Of a DNA stretch of 64,000 nt, positions 34,557 to 43,139 are shown one piece after another. The translations under genes and the position numbers were made by a program. The notes beneath the pieces were generated by a model. The model made no database searches, was not told the DNA's origin, and was given only the letters and a program-made list of their open reading frames with translations. Source of the stretch: Thiohalospira halophila DSM 15071 (lineage in GTDB: Bacteria > Pseudomonadota > Gammaproteobacteria > Thiohalospirales > Thiohalospiraceae). Position 1 is the first letter of the stretch. Every line of letters starts with the position of its first letter. The DNA lies in assembly GCF_900112605.1 (NCBI RefSeq), contig NZ_FOMJ01000002.1, positions 62,001-126,000 on the forward strand. The letters run 5' to 3'.

Positions 34557-35446
34557 CGTTCCTCGCTATCGCCCTTGCCCTGGTCGTCGACCGCTTCCTG
34601 GGGGTGCTCGCCGAGTGGCGCCGCTGGGACTGGTTCAATGCCTGGACCGACTGGCTCAATCAGCGCCTGGGGGGCTACGCCTTCCAGGCCGGGCCGGCCG
34701 GGGTGATCCTGGCCCTGGCACCGATCCTCCTCGGCGTGGGCCTGCTCTACCAGGGGCTGTCGGAGCTGCTGGGCCTGTTCGGCTTCCTCTTCGCCGCCGC
34801 CGTCCTGCTCTTCTCCCTGGGGCCGCGCTGCCTGGAGGATGATGTGGAGGAGTTCGAGGGTGCGCGCCTGCGCGGCTCCCGGGAGGCGGCCTGCCACTAC
34901 GCGGATGAACTCGCCGGTAGTACCTCGGCCGAGGACGGGGATCGGGACGACGATCCCTGGGGCACGGTGCTGGCCACCCGGGGCGTCCTTACCGAGGCCC
35001 ACGAGCGCCTCTTCGGCACCCTGTTCTGGTTCGCCGTCCTGGGGCCGGTGGGCGCCGTGCTCCACCGCCTGAGCGTGGTCCTGCGGGGGCACGCAGTCCG
35101 GGAAAGGAGCGTGGGCGGCTTCGCCCGAGCGGCGGACCTGCTCCACGCCATCCTCGCCTGGCCCTCGGCGCGGCTGCTGGCGGCGGGCTATGCCCTCTCC
35201 GGGCGTTTCGCGGAGGCGGCGACCGCCCTGCGTCGGCGCCTCCTGCGGGTGGGTGCCGATGCCCGTGAGCTGCTGGTGGCCGTGGGCCAGGGCGCCCTGG
35301 ATGTCGACGCCGACCGCCTGCGCGAGGCCGAGGCGAAGAACGAGGGCGGCAAGCCGGTGGCCGAGGCCTTCGCCCTGGTTCGCCGGAGCCTGGTCATCTG
35401 GCTGGCGGTGCTGGCCCTGATGACCCTCGCGGGGTGGTTTGGCTGA
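34553..35446 (+). CDS. ampE: AmpE-like inner-membrane protein
   Basis: A 297-aa protein with helices near the N-terminus (DRFLGVLAEWRRWDWFNAW), at ~45-90, ~150-175 and at the C-terminus. The segments ERLFGTLFWFAVLGPVGAVLHRL and LHAILAWPSARLLAAGYAL match AmpE. AmpE is distantly related to CbiB/CobD, the adenosylcobinamide-phosphate synthase, so its place before cobU is notable; I still call AmpE because the sequence resembles it more. It is coupled to the CBS gene (ATGA). ampD lies 28 kb away. Confidence 0.75.
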   Translation: MTFLAIALALVVDRFLGVLAEWRRWDWFNAWTDWLNQRLGGYAFQAGPAGVILALAPILLGVGLLYQGLSELLGLFGFLFAAAVLLFSLGPRCLEDDVEEFEGARLRGSREAACHYADELAGSTSAEDGDRDDDPWGTVLATRGVLTEAHERLFGTLFWFAVLGPVGAVLHRLSVVLRGHAVRERSVGGFARAADLLHAILAWPSARLLAAGYALSGRFAEAATALRRRLLRVGADARELLVAVGQGALDVDADRLREAEAKNEGGKPVAEAFALVRRSLVIWLAVLALMTLAGWFG

Positions 35447-35449
35447 GGC

Positions 35450-35965
35450 ATGGTCGAGCTCTTTCTGGGCGGGGCCCGTAGCGGCAAGAGCCGTCTGGCC
35501 GAGGAGCGGGCCGAGCAGCTTGGCGGCGCGGTCACCTACCTGGCCACGGCCACGGCCGGGGATACCGAGATGGCGGAGCGTATCGCCCACCATCGCTCGC
35601 GGCGCCCCGCCCACTGGGGCCTGGTGGAGGAGCCGCTGGCCCTGGGGCGCGCCCTGCGGAACACCGCGATCCCGGACGGGGTGGTCCTGGTGGATTGCCT
35701 CACCCTGTGGCTGGCCAATGCCCTGGCCGCCGGCGAGGAGCGCTTTGCCGCCGAGCGCGAGGAACTGCTGCGGGCCCTGGAGTCCGCCGCCGGGCCGGTG
35801 GTCCTGGTGAGCAACGAGGTGGGTAGCGGCATCGTGCCCCTGGGGGCGGAGACACGCCGCTACGCCGACGAGGCGGGCCGGCTCAACCAGGCCGTGGCCG
35901 CTTGCTGCGACCGCGTCACCCTGGTGGTGGCCGGCCTGCCCTGGGTTCTGAAGGAGGCAGCATGA
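35450..35965 (+). CDS. cobU: Adenosylcobinamide kinase/guanylyltransferase CobU
   Basis: A 171-aa bifunctional enzyme phosphorylating adenosylcobinamide and then transferring GMP to it. The P-loop [13 protein letters not shown] is at residues 7-19 and the guanylylated-histidine region is around [20 protein letters not shown] and [11 protein letters not shown] are family hallmarks. It begins 3 bp after ampE and its stop overlaps the cobT start (ATGA). With cobT, cobC and cobS it forms the nucleotide-loop assembly branch of B12 synthesis. Confidence 0.95.
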   Translation: MVELFLGGARSGKSRLAEERAEQLGGAVTYLATATAGDTEMAERIAHHRSRRPAHWGLVEEPLALGRALRNTAIPDGVVLVDCLTLWLANALAAGEERFAAEREELLRALESAAGPVVLVSNEVGSGIVPLGAETRRYADEAGRLNQAVAACCDRVTLVVAGLPWVLKEAA

Positions 35966-37011
35966 ATGATTTTCCCGCCTGGGTAAGCAAGCCCCCGGCC
36001 GGCCCCGAACCGGCCGTCCGGCAGGCGGCGGAGCGGCGTCAGCAGGAGCTGACCAAGCCTCCCGGCTCCCTGGGGCACCTGGAAGCGATCGCGGTCCGGC
36101 TGGCGGCGCTTCAGGGGACCCAGGCCCCGCGGGTGGACCCGGTGCGGGTGGTGGTCTTCGCCGCCGACCACGGCGTGACCTCCGAGGGGATCTCCGCCTT
36201 CCCCGCCGAGGTCACCCTGGCCATGGTGCAGAATTTCGCCGCCGGTGGTGCGGCCATCAATGCCCTGGCCCGCGCCGCCGGCGCCGAGCTGGAGGTGGTG
36301 GATGCCGGGGTGATCCAGGACCCCGGCCGCCTGGGCGGAGTGATCCCCCAGCGGGTGGGGCCGGGGACGGCCAACTTCGTCGAGGGGCCGGCCATGAGCA
36401 CCGATCAGTGCGTGGCGGCCCTGGATGTCGGGCGCGCGGCGGTGGACCGGGCCCGGAGCGCCGGCACCCGGCTCTTCGTTGCCGGCGAAATGGGCATCGG
36501 TAATACCACCCCGGCCACGGCGCTGGCCTCGGCCCTGCTGCGGCTGGATCCGGTGGAGCTGGCCGGCCCGGGCACCGGCCTGGACGAGGCCGGGGTTTCC
36601 CACAAGGTGAAGGTGATCCGGCGCGCCCTGGCGCTCCACGGTGATGCCGGTGCGGACCCCCTGGAGACGCTGCGCTGCCTGGGCGGTTTCGAGATCGCCG
36701 CCATGGCGGGAGCCTATATCGCCGCCGCCCACGATGGCATCCCGGCGGTGGTGGACGGCTTCATCGCCACGGCGGCCGCCCTGGTGGCGGTGCGCGCCAA
36801 CCCGGCGGTGGCCGACTGGCTCTTCCTGGGCCACGTCTCCGCCGAGCCGGGCCATCGTCGGCTGGTGGCCGCCCTGGACGACACCCCGCTGCTCGATCTG
36901 GGGCTGCGCCTGGGCGAGGGGAGCGGGGCGGCCACGGCGGTGCCGCTCCTGCGCTCCGCGGCCGCCATCCATCGCGAGATGGCCACCTTCGCCGAGGCGG
37001 GGCTGACGTGA
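35962..37011 (+). CDS. cobT: Nicotinate-nucleotide-dimethylbenzimidazole phosphoribosyltransferase CobT
   Basis: A 349-aa enzyme making alpha-ribazole phosphate from the lower-ligand base and nicotinate mononucleotide. Family features visible: [10 protein letters not shown] near the N-terminus, [16 protein letters not shown], the GNTTPA loop and the catalytic glutamate in [10 protein letters not shown] near residue 317. Length matches Salmonella CobT. Overlaps cobU (ATGA) and cobC (GTGA). Confidence 0.96.
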   Translation: MNDFPAWVSKPPAGPEPAVRQAAERRQQELTKPPGSLGHLEAIAVRLAALQGTQAPRVDPVRVVVFAADHGVTSEGISAFPAEVTLAMVQNFAAGGAAINALARAAGAELEVVDAGVIQDPGRLGGVIPQRVGPGTANFVEGPAMSTDQCVAALDVGRAAVDRARSAGTRLFVAGEMGIGNTTPATALASALLRLDPVELAGPGTGLDEAGVSHKVKVIRRALALHGDAGADPLETLRCLGGFEIAAMAGAYIAAAHDGIPAVVDGFIATAAALVAVRANPAVADWLFLGHVSAEPGHRRLVAALDDTPLLDLGLRLGEGSGAATAVPLLRSAAAIHREMATFAEAGLT

Positions 37012-37634
37012 TCGGCGAGCACCACACGACCGTGGACCTTATCCGCCACGGCGAGCCGGTGGGCGGCAAGCGCTTCCGCGGCCAGTCGGACGACCCCCTG
37101 AGCGAGACCGGCTGGGCGCAGATGCGCGCCGCCGTCGCCGGGGCCACGCCCTGGACCGCCGTGGTGACCTCGCCGCTGACCCGCTGCCGCGCCTTCGCCG
37201 AGGCGCTGGCGGGGGAGCGCGACCTGCCCCTGCGCGTGGAGCCCGATTTCCGCGAGATCGGCTTCGGCGAGTGGGAGGGGCGGACCCACGCCGAGGTGGA
37301 GGCGGCCGAGCCCCATGCCCTGCGCGCCTTTCGCGCCGATCCCGCCGGCCATCGCCCGCCCGGGGCGGAGCCGGTGGGCGACTTCCGCGCCCGGCTGGCG
37401 GCCGCCTGGGAGCGGCTGCTGGCCGCGGAGGGGGACGGCCACGTCCTGCTGGTGGCCCACGCCGGGGTGATCCGCGGCCTGGTGGCCGGGCTGCTGGAGG
37501 CCCCCGATCACGCCCTCTTCCGCATGAGCGTGGGTTACGCCAGCCTGACCCGCCTGGCGGTCCACGAGCTGGACGGCGACGTCTGGCCCCAGATCGTCAC
37601 CCATGCCGCGCCGCTGCCGGAGGCCCAGACGTGA
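37008..37634 (+). CDS. cobC: Alpha-ribazole phosphatase (histidine phosphatase)
   Basis: A 208-aa phosphoglycerate-mutase-fold phosphatase. The catalytic RHGE is near residue 14, a supporting region is TSPLTRC, the acid is in [10 protein letters not shown], and the second histidine is in VAHAGVIRG. In this operon its expected job is removing phosphate from alpha-ribazole phosphate or cobalamin phosphate. GTG start inside the cobT stop; its stop overlaps cobS. Confidence 0.88.
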   Translation: MIGEHHTTVDLIRHGEPVGGKRFRGQSDDPLSETGWAQMRAAVAGATPWTAVVTSPLTRCRAFAEALAGERDLPLRVEPDFREIGFGEWEGRTHAEVEAAEPHALRAFRADPAGHRPPGAEPVGDFRARLAAAWERLLAAEGDGHVLLVAHAGVIRGLVAGLLEAPDHALFRMSVGYASLTRLAVHELDGDVWPQIVTHAAPLPEAQT

Positions 37635-38371
37635 AAGCCCCGGGGAGTCCGGACGGCCTCTGGCTCGCCCTGCGTTTCCTCACCCGGCTGCCCACGCCGG
37701 AGCCCAGGGCGATGGACGAGCAGGCCGTTGCCGCCTCCCTGGCCTGGTATCCCGCTGCCGGCCTCGCCATCGGCCTGCCGGTGGCGGCCCTCTACGCGCT
37801 GGTCGCCCCGGCGGGGGGCGAGCTCCTGGCGGCGGCACTGGCGGTGGCGGCCCTGGTCGCCATCACCGGGGCACTCCATCTGGACGGTCTCTCGGATACC
37901 GCCGACGCCTGGGTCGGGGGGGGCGGGGACCGCGAGCGGATGCTGGCCATCCTCCAGGACATGGCCATCGGACCGGTGGGGACCGCCGTCCTTGTCGCCG
38001 TGCTGCTGGTGAAGGTGGCCGCCGGCGCCCAGGCCGGTGCCACGGGGCTCTTCCTGGCCGTGGTCCTGGCGCGGCTGGTGCCCGCCGGTCTGCTCCTGAC
38101 GACCCCCTACCTCCGCGCCGGCGGCCTGGGGGAGGCGCTGGCCTCGGCGCCGCGGCAGGCGACCCTGGGCGGCCTGGCCGCCGCGGCCCTGGTGCTGCTG
38201 GTCCTGGATCCCCTGGCGGCCGTGGCGGGCCTGGCGGCCGCCTTCCTCGTAGCCGGGCTCCTGCGCTCCTTCCTCCTGCGCCGCCTGGGCGGCACCACCG
38301 GCGACACCGTGGGGGCCGGCGTGGAGCTGGTGGAGGCGGCCGCCCTCGTCGCCATGGCGCTGGTGGCGTAA
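37631..38371 (+). CDS. cobS: Adenosylcobinamide-GDP ribazoletransferase CobS
   Basis: A 246-aa integral membrane enzyme joining the lower loop to adenosylcobinamide-GDP, the last main step of B12 assembly. N-terminal ALRFLTRLPTP, the acidic motif HLDGLSDTADAWVGG near residue 85, and C-terminal GGTTGDTVGAGVEL are CobS hallmarks. GTG start at 37631 overlaps the cobC TGA. It ends the long coupled run that begins with DUF1538. No cobD/cbiB or corrin-ring genes are in the window. Confidence 0.95.
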   Translation: MKAPGSPDGLWLALRFLTRLPTPEPRAMDEQAVAASLAWYPAAGLAIGLPVAALYALVAPAGGELLAAALAVAALVAITGALHLDGLSDTADAWVGGGGDRERMLAILQDMAIGPVGTAVLVAVLLVKVAAGAQAGATGLFLAVVLARLVPAGLLLTTPYLRAGGLGEALASAPRQATLGGLAAAALVLLVLDPLAAVAGLAAAFLVAGLLRSFLLRRLGGTTGDTVGAGVELVEAAALVAMALVA

Positions 38372-38389
38372 GGCCCGGCTCCGGAGGGG

Positions 38390-38417
38390 TTGCAAGGTAG
38401 GGATGGTGTCCTAATAT
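38390..38417 (+). promoter_or_regulatory. Sigma-70-type promoter of the outer-membrane barrel gene
   Basis: TTGCAA (38390-38395), 16-bp spacer, TAATAT (38412-38417), 50 bp before the ATG. The area is AT-rich compared with its surroundings. Confidence 0.6.
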
Positions 38418-38467
38418 TAGCGCATACTGATATTCAGACCCCATCCAACCGTGACAAGGAGCAACCC

Positions 38468-39028
38468 ATGCAGCGTACGCTGATCGCCTCCACCGTTGCC
38501 GCCGGCCTGACCCTGGCCGCCGGTACCGCCTCCGCCGCCGACTGGTTCCCCGTCGCCGAGGATAGCTATAGCGCCGCGCCCTCCGTGGCCGTGGTGGGCG
38601 GTAGTCAGGAGTTCGACTCGGACGGCGCCGACAGCGGCTCCATCGCCGGCGTCGAGTTCGCCCTCAACTGCCCGCTGCTCGCCGTGGACAGCGGCCGGAT
38701 CCGCCAGCAGGTGAGCCTCACCCAGTACGACGAGGACGGTCTGGAGACCACCCACCTGGAGCTCAATCCCCACTACCTCTTCGTCGACGACGGCAATCTC
38801 ACCGTGGGCGCCGGCCCGGGCTTCGGTCTGGTCCAGGGCGACCTGGACGGCGCCGGTGATGACAGCGTCTTCGCCCTCCAGGCCGGTGCCAGCGTCAACT
38901 ACGACTTCGGCCCCGCCTTCGTCGGCGCCGAGGCCCGCTACCAGTGGACCACCGAGGCCGACTTCGGCTCCGTCGAGGAAGACCTGAGCAACACCCGGGT
39001 CATGGCCAAGGTCGGCGTGAACTTCTAG
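38468..39028 (+). CDS. Outer-membrane beta-barrel protein
   Basis: A 186-aa exported protein. The signal peptide covers residues 1-23 (cleavage after TASA). The mature part alternates polar and hydrophobic residues (LNPHYLFV, NLTVGAGPGFGLV, FVGAEARYQW) and ends VMAKVGVNF with a terminal phenylalanine, as expected for an eight-stranded barrel inserted by BAM. I cannot assign a substrate. Strong ribosome-binding site AAGGAGCAACCC. It is monocistronic, with its own promoter and terminator. Confidence 0.75.
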   Translation: MQRTLIASTVAAGLTLAAGTASAADWFPVAEDSYSAAPSVAVVGGSQEFDSDGADSGSIAGVEFALNCPLLAVDSGRIRQQVSLTQYDEDGLETTHLELNPHYLFVDDGNLTVGAGPGFGLVQGDLDGAGDDSVFALQAGASVNYDFGPAFVGAEARYQWTTEADFGSVEEDLSNTRVMAKVGVNF

Positions 39029-39065
39029 CCCACCTCGTCGGACCCGTTCGGCAGGGCCGAGCGCC

Positions 39066-39098
39066 GAGGGGCCGTCCCGTCAGGGGCGGCCCCTCTTT
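39066..39098 (+). terminator. Rho-independent terminator after the barrel gene
   Basis: GAGGGGCCGTCCC and GGGGCGGCCCCTC form a 13-bp stem (one G-U) around GTCA-like loop bases, followed by TTT. Confidence 0.75.
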
Positions 39099-39252
39099 GC
39101 GTGGGGCCCCGGGGCGTGTGGCCGAGATGTGGCGGCCACGCCCAGGGGAACGCATCGGGGCGCATCGCAACGCTCCGTTCGGAGGGGGCTTTCAGGATTC
39201 GGCGATGCTGCAGGAGCGGCGGTCGGCGAGGAGGGGCCGGCCGCCCGGGAGA

Positions 39253-39329
39253 TGGTGCGCCCGAGAGGATTCGAACCTCTGACTTCCACCTCCGGAGGGT
39301 GGCGCTCTATCCAGCTGAGCTACGGGCGC
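39253..39329 (-). tRNA. tRNA-Arg (anticodon CCG)
   Basis: A complete 77-nt cloverleaf on the minus strand with encoded CCA. The acceptor stem is GCGCCCG/CGGGCGC with A73, the D arm is GCTCAGCTGGATAGAGC, the anticodon loop CTCCGGA is within stem CCACC/GGTGG, and the T arm is AGAGGTTCGAATCCTCT. It reads CGG codons. It stands between the barrel gene and the cytochrome, in the opposite direction. Confidence 0.96.
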
Positions 39330-39342
39330 TGAGAAGTTGCAC

Positions 39343-39371
39343 AGGATAGCGCTCGTGGCGGCGTTCGTCCA
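39343..39371 (-). promoter_or_regulatory. Probable promoter of tRNA-Arg
   Basis: On the minus strand: TGGACG (39371-39366), 17 bases, TATCCT (39348-39343), 14 bp before the tRNA. Confidence 0.45.
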
Positions 39372-39402
39372 CAGCCCGGAGGGCGAGCTGGGGCCGGGTG
39401 TG

Positions 39403-39431
39403 TTTTCTCGCGCACTTGATGCGGCTATACT
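39403..39431 (+). promoter_or_regulatory. Possible promoter of cytochrome c5 gene
   Basis: A good -10 TATACT (39426-39431) with a weak -35 TTTTCT 17 bp upstream (39403-39408). Confidence 0.35.
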
Positions 39432-39512
39432 CCCGCGCTTGGAAGACTTAGCGAGGGTGGCGGCGCCGCCCGCACCCGCGAAAACGACAAGCAGCCAAGC
39501 GAGGTTTCCGGC

Positions 39513-39944
39513 ATGCATACATTCAAGCGTTGGAGCGTGGCCGCGGCCGCGGCGCTCGTGGCGGGTAGCGCCTGGGCGGTGATGGAGGCCCCCGAGCAGG
39601 ATCCGATGGAGAAGGAGATCATCGAGGAGCGCATCGCCCCGGTGGGCTCGGTGACCGCCGTGGACAAGGAAGAGGCCGCCGAGGAGTCCGGTCCCATGGC
39701 AGCCTCCGAGGTCTACAGCCAGGTCTGCGCCGCCTGTCACGACAACGGCGCCGCCGGTGCGCCCATCATGGGCGAGAAGGGCCAGTGGCAGCCGCGCGCC
39801 GACAAGGGCATGGACACCCTCATGGACCACGCCCTCAACGGCTTCAACGCCATGCCGGCCAAGGGCGGCAACCCCTCCCTCTCCGAGGAGGAGGTCCAGG
39901 CGGCCATCGAGTACATGCTCGAGGAGACCGGGATCAGCCTCTGA
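39513..39944 (+). CDS. Periplasmic cytochrome c5-type monohaem protein
   Basis: A 143-aa class I c-type cytochrome. The signal peptide ends near residue 22 (SAWA). An acidic linker rich in Glu follows (24-62), then the haem domain with CAACH (C72, C75, H76) and likely axial methionine M114 in NAMPAKGG. It resembles the cytochrome c5 group that shuttles electrons to terminal oxidases. The acidic linker fits a protein acting in salty periplasm. It ends at a strong bidirectional terminator. Confidence 0.92.
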   Translation: MHTFKRWSVAAAAALVAGSAWAVMEAPEQDPMEKEIIEERIAPVGSVTAVDKEEAAEESGPMAASEVYSQVCAACHDNGAAGAPIMGEKGQWQPRADKGMDTLMDHALNGFNAMPAKGGNPSLSEEEVQAAIEYMLEETGISL

Positions 39945-39963
39945 TACCCGGCTGATCCGAATG

Positions 39964-40000
39964 AAAAGGGGCCGGCACGCGTGGCGTGCCGGCCCCTTTT
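39964..40000. terminator. Bidirectional rho-independent terminator
   Basis: AAAAGGGGCCGGCACGC and its exact complement form a 17-bp stem around GTG, with A-tract and T-tract on either side. It serves both the cytochrome (plus) and the aminotransferase (minus). Confidence 0.92.
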
Positions 40001-40037
40001 GCGTGTGGGCGCCCGGAATCGGGCGCCACCGGATGTC

Positions 40038-41228
40038 TCAGCCGTTGCCGAGCTTCGCCATGGCCGCCGGTACGGCGCGACCGCTCTGGATGGCCGCCCC
40101 CTCGTCGCTCAGGACGGCGTCCAGCGCACCCAGGCAGTTGAGGATGTTGGTGGCACTGGCGGAGTGGCCCATGAGGCCGATGCGCCAGATCTTCCCGGCC
40201 ATGGGGCCGAGGCCGGCGCCGATCTCCAGGTTGTACTGCTCCAGCAGCCGGCTGCGCACCCGCGCCTCGTCCACCCCCTCGGGGATGGTGACGGAGTTGA
40301 GCTGGGGCAGGCGGTGGGCCTCGTCCACGAAGAAGCTCAGCCCCATGGCCTCGATGCCGGCCTTGAGCGCCTCGTGCATCCGCGCGTGGCGGGCCCAGGC
40401 GTTCTCCAGCCCCTCCTCCCGGAGGATCACCAGCGCCTCGTGGAGGGCGTAGAGCGGGTTGATGGGGGCGGTGTGGTGGTAGGCACGCTTGGCGCCGCCC
40501 TCGTTGCCCCAGTAGCCCATGACCAGGTTGAGGTCGAGGAACCAGCTCTGGACCTTCGTCTTCCGGTTGCCGATGGCCTCCACGGCGCGCTCGCTGAAGG
40601 TCACGGGGGAGAGGCCGGGGGTGCAGGAGAGGCACTTCTGGGTGCCGCTGTAGACGGCGTCGGCGCCCCAGGCATCGACCTCCACCGGGGTGCCGCCCAG
40701 GGAGGTAACGGTGTCGACGATGGTCAGGCAGCCGTGCTCCCGGGCCAGGCCGCAGAGGGTGGCCGCATCCGACTGGGCGCCGGTGGAGGTCTCGGCGTGG
40801 ACGAAGGCCACGACCTTGGCGTCGGGGTTGGCCTTGAGGGCCTCCTCGACCTTGGCCGGGTCCACCGGGCTGCCCCACTCGTCCTCGACCAGGATGGCGG
40901 TGCCACCGCAGCGCTCGACGTTCTCCTGCATGCGGTTACCGAAGACGCCGTTCTTGCAGACGATGACCTGGTCGCCCGGCTCCACCAGGTTCACGAAGCA
41001 CATCTCCATGCCGGCGGAGCCGGGGGCGGAGACCGGCAGGGTCAGCCGGTTCTCGGTGCGGAAGGCGTACTGCAGCAGCCCCTTCACCTCCTCCATCATC
41101 TCCACGAAGACGGGGTCCAGGTGGCCGATGGTCGGCCGGGAGAGCGCCTCGAGGATGCGCGGGTGGACGTCGGAGGGGCCGGGGCCCATGAGGGTTCGCT
41201 CGGGCGGATGGAAGGATTGCGTGGTCAT
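40038..41228 (-). CDS. Alanine/serine-glyoxylate aminotransferase
   Basis: A 396-aa class V PLP aminotransferase. The PLP lysine is in SGTQKCLSC near residue 197, and MGPGPSDVHPRILEAL near the N-terminus and GLGPMAGKIWRIGLMG near the C-terminus are family features. It transfers amino groups from serine or alanine to glyoxylate, giving glycine. It is divergent from glcDEF, which makes glyoxylate from glycolate, so together they form a phosphoglycolate salvage route. The exact amino donor cannot be read from sequence. Confidence 0.9.
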   Translation of the reverse strand: MTTQSFHPPERTLMGPGPSDVHPRILEALSRPTIGHLDPVFVEMMEEVKGLLQYAFRTENRLTLPVSAPGSAGMEMCFVNLVEPGDQVIVCKNGVFGNRMQENVERCGGTAILVEDEWGSPVDPAKVEEALKANPDAKVVAFVHAETSTGAQSDAATLCGLAREHGCLTIVDTVTSLGGTPVEVDAWGADAVYSGTQKCLSCTPGLSPVTFSERAVEAIGNRKTKVQSWFLDLNLVMGYWGNEGGAKRAYHHTAPINPLYALHEALVILREEGLENAWARHARMHEALKAGIEAMGLSFFVDEAHRLPQLNSVTIPEGVDEARVRSRLLEQYNLEIGAGLGPMAGKIWRIGLMGHSASATNILNCLGALDAVLSDEGAAIQSGRAVPAAMAKLGNG

Positions 41229-41331
41229 CGGTTTCCAGCCTCGGTTAGGGATGTTCTTCAGCGAGCGGCGCTAGTGGTGCCACCGGGGTCGGTTTGTTCG
41301 GAACGGAGCCGGTTAGCCGATAAGCGGGCAC

Positions 41332-41445
41332 GGCCATCGGGGCGGCAGGGGTGGTCCGGGGCCCCGACGGCCATGGATGGCCGTCGTGGAGCGTACAGGG
41401 ATGTATTCACAGCGTCCCCGGACCACCCCTGCCGCCCCGATGGCC
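41332..41445. repeat. Nested inverted repeat (REP/MITE-like palindromic element)
   Basis: A perfect 30-bp inverted repeat: arms 41332-41361 and 41416-41445. Inside it is a 22-bp palindrome with 10-bp arms, CGACGGCCAT/ATGGCCGTCG (41365-41386), and a small TACA...TGTA hairpin (41394-41405). The transcript would fold into a long stem topped by two hairpins. The composition and nested form resemble extragenic palindromic repeats scattered in proteobacterial genomes. No second copy was noticed in this window. Confidence 0.85.
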
Positions 41446-41548
41446 CCAGTCGAAGCCTCATTGCCCGGGCCCGAACCAGACCCCGCCACAGGCCTATCAG
41501 TTGCGGACTCTACTGCCCGGACGAATGTCGTTGTCCAGCAGCCCGTCC

Positions 41549-41578
41549 TTGTCCCGCCGCGCCGCTCGCGCGTAAACT
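41549..41578 (+). promoter_or_regulatory. Possible glcDEF promoter
   Basis: TTGTCC (41549-41554), 18-bp spacer, TAAACT (41573-41578), about 19 bp before the first ATG of glcD; the start at 41612 would leave a 5' leader of normal size. Confidence 0.35.
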
Positions 41579-41596
41579 TGACCGCTCTGCTGCGGG

Positions 41597-43132
41597 ATGC
41601 GGAACCCTACCATGGAACCAACCGGCACCGCACCACCCGGGCCCGGCCCGAATGGCGCCACGGCCCCCTCGAACCCCGAGGAAGCAGCCGAACTGGCCCG
41701 GGCGCTGCGCCGCCACCTCCCCGAGTCGGCGGTGATCACCACCGAGGAGGAGTTGCGCCCCTGGGAGTGCGACGGCCTCTCCGCCTATCGCCAGCTCCCC
41801 ATGCTGGTGGTCATCCCGGAGACCGAGGAGCAGGTCCGTGCCGTCCTCGCCGCCTGCCACGCCCGCGCCATGCCGGTGGTCGCCCGCGGCGCGGGGACCA
41901 GCCTCTCCGGCGGTGCGCTGCCGCTGGAGCGGGGCGTGGTCCTCTCCCTGGCCCGCTTCAACCGGATCCTGGAGATCGACGCCGACAACCGCTGCGCCCG
42001 GGTGCAGCCCGGGGTACGCAACCTTGCCGTCTCCGAGGCGGCGGCCCCCCACGGCCTCTTCTACGCCCCCGACCCCTCCTCGCAGATCGCCTGCACCATC
42101 GGCGGCAACGTTGCCGAGAATGCCGGCGGCGTCCACTGCCTCAAGTACGGGCTCACCGTCCACAACGTCACCGGCCTGCGGGTGCTCACCATGGAGGGGG
42201 AGGAGCTGGAGCTGGGCGGCAAGGGGCCGGACGGGCCGGGGCTCGATCTGCTGGCCCTGATGCACGGCAGCGAGGGCATGCTGGGGCTGGTCATGGAGGC
42301 GACGGTGCGGCTGACGCCGAAGCCGGAGCGGGTCCAGGTGATGCTTGCCGCCTTCGATGACGTGGAGGCGGCCGGCGCGGCGGTGGCCGCCGTCATCGCC
42401 GCCGGCATCATCCCGGCGGGGCTGGAGATGATGGACAACCCGGCCATCCGGGCGGCGGAGGACTTCGTCCACGCCGGCTACCCCACCGACGCCGCGGCCA
42501 TCCTCCTGTGCGAGCTGGACGGGACCAACCGCGAGGTCTCCGAGGAGGTGGCCCGGGTGCGCGCCATTCTGCGCGAGGCCGGGGCCACCGAGGTGCGCAC
42601 CGCCGATACCCCGGAGCAGGCGGCCACCTTCTGGTCCGGGCGCAAGGCCGCCTTCCCGGCCACCGGCCGGCTGGCGCCGGACTACTACTGCATCGACGGC
42701 ACCATCCCGCGCAAGCACCTGGGCGAGGTCCTCCTCCGCATCGGCGAGATCTGCCGCGACCAGGGCCTGAGCGCGGCCAACGTCTTCCACGCCGGCGACG
42801 GCAACCTCCACCCCCTGGTCCTCTACGATGCCAATCGGGAGGGCGATCTGGAGCGCGCCGAGGCCGCCGGCCGGGCCATCCTGGAGCTGTGCGTGGCCCG
42901 CGGCGGGACGGTCACCGGCGAGCACGGCGTTGGCGTGGAGAAGCTGGATGCCATGTGCAGCCAGTTCGGTGCCGCCGAGCTGGAGCGCTTCTACGCCGTG
43001 AAGGCCGCCTTCGACCCCGCCGGACTGCTCAATCCCGGCAAGGCGGTGCCCACGCTCACCCGCTGCGCCGAGCACGGCGGGCTCCACGTCCACGAGGGGG
43101 AGCTCCCCTTCCCGGATATCCCCCGCTTCTGA
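41597..43132 (+). CDS. glcD: Glycolate oxidase subunit GlcD (FAD-linked)
   Basis: A 511-aa FAD-dependent 2-hydroxy-acid dehydrogenase subunit oxidising glycolate to glyoxylate. The PCMH-type FAD domain (~60-240) has GAGTSLSGGALP and CTIGGNVAENAGG. The C-terminal oxidase domain contains HAGDGNLHP and GTVTGEHGVGVEK. Neither candidate start (41597 or an ATG at 41612) has a strong ribosome-binding site; 41612 may be right. It is the first gene of glcDEF, with 7 bp to glcE. Confidence 0.95.
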   Translation: MRNPTMEPTGTAPPGPGPNGATAPSNPEEAAELARALRRHLPESAVITTEEELRPWECDGLSAYRQLPMLVVIPETEEQVRAVLAACHARAMPVVARGAGTSLSGGALPLERGVVLSLARFNRILEIDADNRCARVQPGVRNLAVSEAAAPHGLFYAPDPSSQIACTIGGNVAENAGGVHCLKYGLTVHNVTGLRVLTMEGEELELGGKGPDGPGLDLLALMHGSEGMLGLVMEATVRLTPKPERVQVMLAAFDDVEAAGAAVAAVIAAGIIPAGLEMMDNPAIRAAEDFVHAGYPTDAAAILLCELDGTNREVSEEVARVRAILREAGATEVRTADTPEQAATFWSGRKAAFPATGRLAPDYYCIDGTIPRKHLGEVLLRIGEICRDQGLSAANVFHAGDGNLHPLVLYDANREGDLERAEAAGRAILELCVARGGTVTGEHGVGVEKLDAMCSQFGAAELERFYAVKAAFDPAGLLNPGKAVPTLTRCAEHGGLHVHEGELPFPDIPRF

Positions 43133-43139
43133 GGCCGCC

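Larger units (their letters stand above)
41229..41596. other. Divergent intergenic region with nested palindrome
   Basis: 368 bp between the aminotransferase and glcD. It contains the 114-bp palindromic element listed separately. A possible glcD promoter is at 41549-41578. Short open frames across the palindrome on both strands are by-products of the repeat and I do not call them genes. Confidence 0.6.

Noticed and set aside
34553-35446. Assignment of the pre-cobU gene as cbiB/cobD
   Set aside because: The internal segments around residues 148-172 and 190-215 match AmpE better, and I cannot see CbiB hallmarks; position alone is not enough.
41258-41575. Short ORFs over the nested palindrome
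   Set aside because: They exist on both strands only because the inverted repeat is open in several frames; no ribosome-binding site or conservation argument supports them.
39981-41735. A 584-codon open frame on the plus strand
   Set aside because: It is antisense to the aminotransferase, passes through the palindromic repeat and enters glcD out of frame.
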